Of a stretch of 5,633 nucleotides of DNA, positions 1 to 4,263 are shown piece by piece. The stretch lies in contig DOUV01000876.1 of the NCBI GenBank assembly GCA_003520455.1, positions 1 to 5,633 on the forward strand. The letters are read 5' to 3'. The notes below the pieces were generated by a model. The model was not told the DNA's origin. It was given only the letters and a program-made list of their open reading frames with translations, and searched no databases. The DNA comes from Chloroflexota bacterium. GTDB taxonomy: Bacteria > Chloroflexota > Anaerolineae > Ardenticatenales > Ardenticatenaceae. The position numbers and the translations under genes are program-made. Each line of letters begins with the position of its first letter. Position 1 is the stretch's first letter.

Positions 1-307
1 GGGGGTACCCCGCGGGGGAGGGGCGCCCCGCCGGGCGGAAAGGTGCAAAAAAGGGCTCCACCCGTAACGACAGGATAGCATTTGGGTGCGACAGAAGCAA
101 CGTCTCGACGCCGCCTGGACGGCGGGCACGGGCTCGCCCGGCGGGGTAGAGCAGCCCCCGTAGGGGCTCCCCTCGGGCTAGCAGTCCGGGGGCTTGCGGC
201 GGGCTCGCTTCGGTCAGCCGCAAACGGAACGCCGGCCCCCCGCACAGGATAGGGGAAGCCGGCGTGGCTGAAGGCCAGCGTTGCCGAACGGAGCGCTCGG
301 GCGAGGC
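1..307. other. Non-coding, very GC-rich region with many potential hairpins downstream of jag; unassigned
   Basis: I recognise no protein gene here. The stretch is packed with self-complementary segments: palindromes at 2-11 and 20-29, CCGCC/GGCGG (111-115 with 121-125), CGGG/CCCG around a tetraloop (129-140), AGCCCC/GGGGCT (153-168), TTGCGGC/GCCGCAA (194-200 with 217-223), and an 8-bp stem ACGCCGGC/GCCGGCGT (229-236 with 258-265). The 9-mer ACAGGATAG occurs twice (70-78 and 244-252). This could be a structured RNA on either strand, a long structured 3' UTR of the jag transcript, or simply GC-rich spacer. Short stretches recall RNase P RNA (GGAAAG at 37-42, GGGCTCCAC at 53-61), but I could not build the conserved core, so no family is claimed. 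Confidence 0.4.
284..300 (-). terminator. Hairpin just downstream of jag, possible transcript-end structure
   Basis: On the minus strand, 7 nt after the jag stop codon, a 7-bp stem forms between CCGAGCG and CGTTCGG around a 3-nt CTC loop, with one G-U pair. No U-run follows, so this is not a textbook intrinsic terminator. It could stabilise a 3' end or pause polymerase. The only T-run further downstream on this strand (TTTTTT at 47-52) follows just a 3-bp stem. Confidence 0.3.
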
Positions 308-1093
308 TTACTTGGGATAGATGCCGACCTTGCGTCGCTCACCCTCGCCGGAGGACTGCGTCGTTACACTGGGATGCTCGCGCAGCTCAAGGTGGATGAT
401 CCGGCGCTCGTACGCGGCCATCGGCTCCATGAAGATCGGCCGCCGGCTCATGACAGCGCGCTCGGCCATCTGCCGGGCGAGCTTACGAAGGCTGGTCTCG
501 CGGCGCTGTTTATAGCCCTCCACATCCACCACGATGTTGGCCCACCCGCCGATCTTGCGTCCGACGATCAGACGGACGATGTACTGAAGGTCACGCAAGG
601 TCTCACCGCGACGGCCAATGAGCACGCCCAGATCATCGCCGACGATGTCCAGGATGAGCGCGCGCTCCTCGTCCGGCCCGGCCGGGGCCGCCCACTGGGC
701 CTGCACGTCCGCGATGATATTCATGCGACCGAGGATCTCCAGGAGGACCTCGCGGCTGAGCTCCATCAACTGCTCACTGCCGGCCATCCCGGGCGTATAC
801 GCTTCGTCATCCTCATCGTGCGCTGGCGGGAGCGGTGCCGTGGGTGCCGGAGCGGCACGGGCCGCCGGTGCGGGTATCGGCTCGGGAGGAGCAACAGGTA
901 CCAGCTCAGTCACCCGCACGATGGCATCGTGGGCACCAAAACCGAGCAAACCACCACTCGATTCACGCAATACTCGGATCTCAACCTCATCGCGGTCCTT
1001 GCCCAGGCGATCAAGAGCCTTTTGCACTGCCTCCTCAACGGACTTACCGCTGGCTTCGACGCTTTTTCCGCTTGCGACTTTTTGTAGTGACAT
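308..1093 (-). CDS. jag: Jag/KhpB-type RNA-binding protein (Jag_N, KH and R3H domains)
   Basis: This 261-residue protein has the full Jag domain order. A Jag_N domain (about residues 8-62) ends in the typical GGLLGFG turn (47-53). A Pro/Ala-rich and acidic linker follows (about 63-105). The KH domain (about 110-185) has the GxxG-type motif GVLIGRRG at 156-163, and the R3H domain (about 195-255) has the RxxxH motif R230-H234. Family members are cytoplasmic single-stranded-RNA binders linked to cell-envelope and division control, commonly encoded next to yidC. The ATG start is supported by AAGGA eight bases upstream, lying inside yidC; the two genes overlap by 50 bp in different frames. The N-terminus is odd: the heptapeptide ASGKSVE occurs twice in tandem (7-13, 14-20), whereas relatives as I recall them have one such segment. 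The stop is TAA. Confidence 0.96.
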   Translation of the reverse strand: MSLQKVASGKSVEASGKSVEEAVQKALDRLGKDRDEVEIRVLRESSGGLLGFGAHDAIVRVTELVPVAPPEPIPAPAARAAPAPTAPLPPAHDEDDEAYTPGMAGSEQLMELSREVLLEILGRMNIIADVQAQWAAPAGPDEERALILDIVGDDLGVLIGRRGETLRDLQYIVRLIVGRKIGGWANIVVDVEGYKQRRETSLRKLARQMAERAVMSRRPIFMEPMAAYERRIIHLELREHPSVTTQSSGEGERRKVGIYPK

Positions 1094-1970
1094 TGCTCTT
1101 GTCCTTCGTCTCAGTCGCGCTCACGATCTCGGTCTCGTCTTTCGCGACAGGTGCGCCGTCGCTGCCGTTCGGGCTGGCCGGTCGCCCCTTCTTGGTCTCG
1201 ATCACCGGCGGAGGATTGCCGGCCTCTTGCGAGCCCGGCATCCGAAAGGTGGCCCCACCGAGCCAACGTGGGAGATTTATCTCACCCGTGATCAGGACCT
1301 GCTGGAACATGGCGAAGAGGTTAGAGGTCACCCAGTACAGTGTCAGGCCCGATGGTACCTGGAGGGCGAAGAAGCCGAACATGAGCGGCATGATCGTATT
1401 CATCTGGCCCAGCATTGCCGACGAGGGATCATCCTTGCTGGCCGTGGTGGGTGGGCTCATCTGCTTTTGCACGACAAGCTGCGTCACCACTGTGAGCACC
1501 GGCAATATCAGGTAGGCAATCGTGGTGAGGGTCCAATTCGCGGGGGGCCAGAACATGGTGATTGAGCGCGGCTCGGCCAGGCTCGGGATCCACAGCCAGC
1601 CCTCATTGAGGTGCCCTTCCCTCGCCAACGCGAAGAGTGCCCGGTAGAGCGCGAACCAGATCGGCATCTGGATCAAGAGTGGCAGACAGCCTGAGGCCGG
1701 GTTGACACCGTACTCCTTGTAGAGCTGCATCATCTCCTGCGTCTGCCGCTCTTTGTCGTTCTTGTACTTTTCCTGTAGCGCTTTGAGTTGGGGCTGCAGT
1801 TCCTGCATTGCCTTGGACGAACGCACCTGCTTCATCGTCAAGGGCAAGGTGATCAACTTCACAACCAACGTAAAAAGGATAATTGCCAGGCCATAACTCC
1901 CGACAATATGGTTGAAGAAGATCAATGCATCGGTCAGAAACTGAACCAGCGCATTCCATAATGTCCCCAA
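1044..1970 (-). CDS. yidC: YidC/Oxa1 family membrane protein insertase (short, Gram-positive-type)
   Basis: This 308-residue polytopic membrane protein inserts and folds proteins in the cytoplasmic membrane, alone or with the Sec translocon. It lacks the large periplasmic P1 domain of proteobacterial YidC and has no obvious lipobox. The conserved core is clear: first core helix about 26-44 with motif TLPLTMKQ, cytoplasmic coiled-coil hairpin about 47-88, YGVNPASGCLPLLIQMP (87-103), then helices near 97-115, 148-168, 190-206 and 209-228. The positive residue of the hydrophilic groove, usually Arg in this family, is Lys38 here. Residues 229-308 form a hydrophilic tail ending in a strongly basic cluster (297-308), a feature often tied to ribosome contact. 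The start is TTG, chosen because GAGGAGG sits seven bases upstream. The 3' end overlaps jag by 50 bp. Confidence 0.97.
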   Translation of the reverse strand: MGTLWNALVQFLTDALIFFNHIVGSYGLAIILFTLVVKLITLPLTMKQVRSSKAMQELQPQLKALQEKYKNDKERQTQEMMQLYKEYGVNPASGCLPLLIQMPIWFALYRALFALAREGHLNEGWLWIPSLAEPRSITMFWPPANWTLTTIAYLILPVLTVVTQLVVQKQMSPPTTASKDDPSSAMLGQMNTIMPLMFGFFALQVPSGLTLYWVTSNLFAMFQQVLITGEINLPRWLGGATFRMPGSQEAGNPPPVIETKKGRPASPNGSDGAPVAKDETEIVSATETKDKSNVTTKSRKRKKRRSQR

Positions 1971-1977
1971 AGTATGT

Positions 1978-1985
1978 CCTCCTCG
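1978..1985 (-). promoter_or_regulatory. Strong ribosome binding site that fixes the TTG start of yidC
   Basis: The minus strand reads CGAGGAGG, followed by seven bases and then TTG. No ATG in the yidC frame lies near this site, so the Shine-Dalgarno decides a non-ATG start. A small stem CGGG/CCCG (1984-1987 with 1994-1997) abuts its 5' side and may modulate access. Confidence 0.75.
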
Positions 1986-2008
1986 GGTTTCGCCCCGCAG
2001 AGAGTCAT

Positions 2009-2086
2009 TCGCGGTGCTTGAACGGCACGCGTGATTCTAATTGTAGCCTGAGAGCCTCAATTGGCACAAAAGCGGGAGCACCGCGA
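2009..2086 (-). repeat. 10-bp inverted repeat spanning the yidD-yidC intergenic gap
   Basis: TCGCGGTGCT at 2009-2018 is perfectly complementary to AGCACCGCGA at 2077-2086, with 58 bp between. In the transcript this would form a long-range stem in the 137-nt gap before yidC. The enclosed segment contains a possible promoter -10. The repeat is seen directly; a role is inference. Confidence 0.45.
2040..2069 (-). promoter_or_regulatory. Possible weak internal promoter before yidC
   Basis: The minus strand shows TACAAT (2040-2045; five of six matches to the -10 consensus), preceded after 18 bp by TTGTGC (2064-2069; only three of six -35 matches). It lies in the 137-nt yidD-yidC gap and could give yidC-jag extra transcription. 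The weak -35 makes this a candidate only. Confidence 0.28.
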
Positions 2087-2107
2087 TGTTCTTCCCCTCT
2101 CTACCGC

Positions 2108-2317
2108 TCAGGGGACCGGGTCGTAGCCGCCTGGATGAAACGGGTGGCACCGGGCAATGCGACGTACAGCCAGCCAACTTCCTTTGGCAGCTCCATATTT
2201 CTGAATAGCCTGAAGTGCGTAATTGGAGCAGGTCGGCTGGTAGCGGCAATTTTGGCCCAACAACGGTGAAATGAAACGCTGATAAAACCGAATCAGGGCG
2301 ATAAGAACAACGTTCAC
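2108..2317 (-). CDS. yidD: Membrane protein insertion efficiency factor YidD
   Basis: This small protein of 69 residues belongs to the YidD family (formerly DUF37), a membrane-associated partner thought to help YidC insert proteins. An amphipathic N-terminal helix ([11 protein letters not shown], 11-21) is followed by the conserved cysteine region [11 protein letters not shown] (24-34), KGSWLA (45-50) and the signature [14 protein letters not shown] (56-69) ending at the C-terminus. The length matches the family. An upstream ATG in the same frame would add 15 residues with no family resemblance. The GTG at 2317 is preferred because AGGAG lies eight bases upstream and because GTG overlaps the rnpA TGA stop as GTGA, a classic translational-coupling arrangement. 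yidC follows after 137 nt. Confidence 0.96.
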   Translation of the reverse strand: MNVVLIALIRFYQRFISPLLGQNCRYQPTCSNYALQAIQKYGAAKGSWLAVRRIARCHPFHPGGYDPVP

Positions 2318-2820
2318 GGGCCCAGCTCCTGTCGTTCTTGATTCCGAGCCGCAGGCCGGCAACCAGGGGCTGCCTGCCGAGGACCGGGGATTTGGGCTTC
2401 TCTTTTCGCCTGGTCTGTGTCCCCTGATTCCTGACCCCTGCGCTCTGACTCCTGATCCGTGCCTTCTGGCTCGTCTCGTTTCTGGATCAATCCCGCCCGG
2501 CTCAGAAGTTCGTTGAGGGCCGCAACGAGGGTCGCAAAGGGAGCTCCCATTGCCGGCTGGCGGGCGATGATGATGACGTCAAACCCAGGAGCAACATGCT
2601 CCTGGCGCAAATACAGGCGAATCGCTTCACGCAGTTGGCGCTTCAGGCGGTTGCGTACCACTGCGCCGCCGACTCTTTTTCCAATCGCGAAGCCAAAACG
2701 GCTGACCGGGCCCTGGTTCGGCGCGCGAACCAATACCAACCAGCGGTTTGACCAACTTTGCCCCTCCCGCCGGACGCGCTGAAAATCGGCGTTGGTACGC
2801 AGGCGAAAGCGTCGCTCCAC
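2314..2820 (-). CDS. rnpA: RNase P protein component, with unusual C-terminal extension
   Basis: This is the protein subunit of ribonuclease P, which joins the catalytic RNA to trim 5' leaders of precursor tRNAs. Residues 1-115 match the family: an [16 protein letters not shown] start (5-20), a basic face, and the RNR signature in [15 protein letters not shown] (54-68), then [10 protein letters not shown] (81-90). The family is usually about 110-130 residues; this one has 168. Residues about 116-168 are a hydrophilic, probably disordered tail rich in Glu, Gln, Arg, Gly and Pro, partly encoded by seven degenerate 7-bp repeats (2408-2456). The start is GTG, with no good Shine-Dalgarno. A strong hairpin ends 10 nt upstream, suggesting weak or coupled translation relative to rpmH. 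The stop overlaps the yidD start. Confidence 0.95.
   Translation of the reverse strand: MERRFRLRTNADFQRVRREGQSWSNRWLVLVRAPNQGPVSRFGFAIGKRVGGAVVRNRLKRQLREAIRLYLRQEHVAPGFDVIIIARQPAMGAPFATLVAALNELLSRAGLIQKRDEPEGTDQESERRGQESGDTDQAKREAQIPGPRQAAPGCRPAARNQERQELGP
2408..2456 (-). repeat. Seven tandem degenerate heptamers (RTCAGGR-like) inside the 3' part of rnpA
   Basis: Read on the minus strand, 2456 to 2408 divides exactly into seven 7-bp units. ATCAGGA, GTCAGGA and ATCAGGG are the clearest; the others deviate at one to four positions. Since 21 nt is three units and seven codons, the protein shows a matching seven-residue pattern in the tail ([21 protein letters not shown]). The repeat lies beyond the conserved RnpA domain. 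Confidence 0.75.
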
Positions 2821-2830
2821 GATGACAAGA

Positions 2831-2864
2831 CGAGCGGAGATCGGCTGAAGCCTGTCTCCGCTCG
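2831..2864 (-). promoter_or_regulatory. Strong intergenic hairpin between rpmH and rnpA
   Basis: A perfect 10-bp stem CGAGCGGAGA/TCTCCGCTCG (2855-2864 with 2831-2840 on the minus strand) encloses a 14-nt loop, itself able to pair GGC/GCC around a tetraloop. It fills most of the 59-nt gap and ends 10 nt before the rnpA GTG. No U-run follows, so attenuation, RNA processing or translational damping are all possible. Such an element would suit the very different amounts of L34 and RnpA a cell needs. Confidence 0.6.
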
Positions 2865-2879
2865 CGTTGCTACAACAGG

Positions 2880-3041
2880 TTACTTCCAGCTCCGCGCAAT
2901 CGTAACCGCCAATCGATGGCGGCCCTTTGCCCGGCGCGCTTTCAGTACTTTCCGGCCACCCTTCGTCGCCATGCGAGCGCGGAAGCCATGAGTGCGAATT
3001 CGCTTACGACGCTTGGGCTGCCAGGTTCGCTTGGTTGCCAT
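2880..3041 (-). CDS. rpmH: 50S ribosomal protein L34
   Basis: This 53-residue, extremely basic protein is L34 of the large ribosomal subunit. The core [20 protein letters not shown] (4-23) continues into [10 protein letters not shown] (24-33) and RRAKGRHRL (36-44), the universal L34 pattern. It is slightly longer than the usual 44-47 residues: two or three extra residues at the N-terminus and a C-terminal AVTIARSWK in place of the usual short tail. The ATG start is backed by GAGGAGG eight bases upstream (3050-3056). It is the first gene of the operon, behind a near-consensus promoter and a leader of about 200 nt. rnpA follows after 59 nt. Confidence 0.97.
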   Translation of the reverse strand: MATKRTWQPKRRKRIRTHGFRARMATKGGRKVLKARRAKGRHRLAVTIARSWK

Positions 3042-3076
3042 GATGGAATCCTCCTCAACGGGAATCGTAGCGCTGG

Positions 3077-3142
3077 GTTACAGGCACTGTGATTGGTTGA
3101 CCTGCAGCAGCCGCGGGGTCAAGCCATCGATTCATCTGTAAC
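3077..3142 (-). promoter_or_regulatory. Nested hairpin in the rpmH leader
   Basis: In the leader RNA, GTTACAG (3136-3142) pairs with CTGTAAC (3077-3083). Inside this outer stem, TTGACC (3117-3122) pairs with GGTCAA (3097-3102). The structure ends about 20 nt before the rpmH Shine-Dalgarno. A ribosomal-protein autoregulatory leader is possible, but I do not recognise a known family. Confidence 0.4.
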
Positions 3143-3176
3143 GGGGCAGTAACGCCAAAGCAAGCGGCAAAATGAA

Positions 3177-3214
3177 GAGGATCGAGAGATTCCGCGTCGC
3201 GCGCCTCGACCCTC
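3177..3214 (-). promoter_or_regulatory. Upstream hairpin in the rpmH leader
   Basis: GAGGGTCGAG (3205-3214, minus) pairs with CTCGATCCTC (3177-3186) over 10 bp with one G-U pair and an 18-nt loop. It lies about 35 nt after the predicted transcription start and is the first of two strong hairpins in the leader. Confidence 0.4.
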
Positions 3215-3255
3215 TGAGTGTGTGCCAACCCGTTTCGGCGCCAGCCTGAAAGGGT

Positions 3256-3283
3256 ATTATAGTGATTTCAGCTCGTCTGCCAA
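3256..3283 (-). promoter_or_regulatory. Near-consensus sigma70 promoter for the rpmH operon
   Basis: The minus strand reads TTGGCA (3278-3283; five of six -35 matches), a 16-bp spacer, then a perfect TATAAT (3256-3261). Transcription would start near 3249 and give an untranslated leader of about 205 nt before the rpmH ATG. It lies in locally AT-richer DNA, directly upstream of the operon and in the right orientation. Confidence 0.75.
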
Positions 3284-3355
3284 ATTGTAGAGAGGCGGAG
3301 ACTCCCTGGGCCAACTGCTGACTTGCTTCGATGCTCCTAGAATGCCGGTCAAGGC

Positions 3356-3459
3356 GTCAGACTTCCGAAGTCTGGTAGGGACCGTACTGGCCCACAGCGC
3401 GCTCCGACGACGATGATCGAGGCAGGCACCTGCCGCGAACAAGACTTCGGAAGTCTGAC
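3356..3459. repeat. 18-bp inverted repeat whose arms are themselves palindromes, 68-bp interior
   Basis: GTCAGACTTCCGAAGTCT at 3356-3373 recurs, perfectly inverted, at 3442-3459. Each arm contains a 7-1-7 palindrome AGACTTC-C-GAAGTCT, so each can also fold alone. The 68-bp interior holds a further palindrome GGCAGG-CA-CCTGCC (3421-3434). No ORF of a transposase is present. The element sits between the methyltransferase stop and the rpmH promoter. It resembles a small non-autonomous mobile or REP-like element, or a bidirectional terminator cassette. Copy number elsewhere is unknown. Confidence 0.7.
3442..3456 (-). terminator. Possible terminator hairpin after the methyltransferase gene
   Basis: AGACTTC/GAAGTCT forms a 7-bp stem starting 10 nt past the TAG stop of the methyltransferase gene. 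The following TTGTTCG is only weakly T-rich and the single-base centre is a tight loop, so true intrinsic termination is uncertain. This is the right arm of the inverted repeat. Confidence 0.3.
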
Positions 3460-3466
3460 CGATGTT

Positions 3467-4261
3467 CTAGCCGAACCTTCCCGCTCGATAGGCGCGAGTA
3501 TAATTCCGGCAGTAACGGTCCCGTCCCAACACCATCTCCGCCGCCAGGAGTGTACCGGTCATCCCTGGGTTCAGGGGATCCATAATCGCGGCGTCCAGGC
3601 CGGCTTCCAGAGCCAAAACCAGGAAGGTCTGGTTGATGAGGCCGCGAGCCGGCAGACCGTACGAGACGTTGCTCAACCCGATGCTGAAGCGTACGGCCGG
3701 GAATTCGGCCCGGATGGTGCGGATACTTTCCACAGTGGTGAGTGCTGTCTGAGTGTCGGTGGCTACGGCCATGACCAGCGGGTCCAGGAAGACGTCCTGG
3801 TCGGCGACGCCGGCCCGGCAGGTGTGTGCGATCACCTTGCGGGCGACGACCAGGCGCCCGTCGACCCCTTTGGGAATACCGCCCTGGTCGAGCAGCAGTG
3901 CTATGACCCGACAGCCGTGGCGTCTGACCAGGGGGAGGATGCCCTCGAGCCGGCCGTCCTCCCCGCTGATCGAGTTGATGATGGGCTTTTGTTGGACTCG
4001 CTCCAGGGCGGCGGCCAGCGCCGCCGGATTGGCGCTGTCGAGGCAGAGGGGCGCATCGACCGCCGCCTGGACCGTCTCGGTCAGCCAGGCCAGATCGTCG
4101 GGCTCTCGTTCCGGCGAAGTGCCGGCGTTCACGTCCAGGTAGTCGGCGCCAGCCTCAACCTGGCGCCGCGCCAGATCCTGAACAAACTCCGCGTCTCTCG
4201 CGGCAATCGCAGCAGCCACTTTTCTGAGCGTGCCGTTGATCTTCTCGCCGATGATGAGCAT
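3467..4261 (-). CDS. Methyltetrahydrofolate:corrinoid protein methyltransferase (AcsE/MT-II-type, pterin-binding TIM barrel)
   Basis: This 264-residue cytoplasmic enzyme should move a methyl group between methyltetrahydrofolate and the cobalt of a corrinoid protein. Length and motifs follow acetogen MeTr (AcsE, about 262 residues): the MLIIGEKINGT start, YLDVNAG (41-47), LCLDSANP with Asp75, IINS with Asn96, GIPK (128-131), FLDPL with Asp160, GLSNVS with Asn198, and LDAAIMDPLNP (222-232). These Asp and Asn positions are the pterin- and methyl-binding residues known from the family. The ATG is preceded by AGGAGG at six bases, within the end of the upstream activator gene; only two bases separate the genes. 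The AcsE role (Wood-Ljungdahl) and MT-II of demethylase systems cannot be told apart here, so no symbol is given. Dihydropteroate synthase, same fold, is less likely. Confidence 0.91.
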   Translation of the reverse strand: MLIIGEKINGTLRKVAAAIAARDAEFVQDLARRQVEAGADYLDVNAGTSPEREPDDLAWLTETVQAAVDAPLCLDSANPAALAAALERVQQKPIINSISGEDGRLEGILPLVRRHGCRVIALLLDQGGIPKGVDGRLVVARKVIAHTCRAGVADQDVFLDPLVMAVATDTQTALTTVESIRTIRAEFPAVRFSIGLSNVSYGLPARGLINQTFLVLALEAGLDAAIMDPLNPGMTGTLLAAEMVLGRDRYCRNYTRAYRAGRFG

Positions 4262-4263
4262 GA

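Noticed and set aside
47..63. Intrinsic terminator for the jag operon before TTTTTT on the minus strand
   Set aside because: Only a 3-bp GGG/CCC stem precedes the T-run, too weak to list as a supported terminator.
31..90. Cobalamin riboswitch, suggested by GGTGCAA and the nearby corrinoid genes
   Set aside because: The conserved B12-box order is not present, and nothing downstream on the plus strand is a gene that it could control.
31..264. RNase P RNA gene (rnpB) on the plus strand
   Set aside because: Fragments such as GGAAAG, GGGCTCCAC and ACAGAA occur, but the first conserved block is interrupted by an A-rich insert, the spacing is too short, and I could not pair the P4 helix with a matching 3' block.
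281..1087. Long plus-strand open frame of 268 codons opposite jag
   Set aside because: It is the antisense shadow of a clear Jag protein with KH and R3H motifs; the translated product has no recognisable family features and this GC-rich DNA readily leaves opposite frames open.
2314..2362. Longer YidD starting at the ATG at 2362
   Set aside because: The extra 15 residues are unlike YidD N-termini, while the GTG at 2317 has a good Shine-Dalgarno and the GTGA overlap with rnpA.
3042..3466. Replication origin next to rpmH
   Set aside because: No cluster of TTATCCACA-like DnaA boxes is visible; the single TTTCCACAG-like match (about 3727) lies inside the methyltransferase gene.
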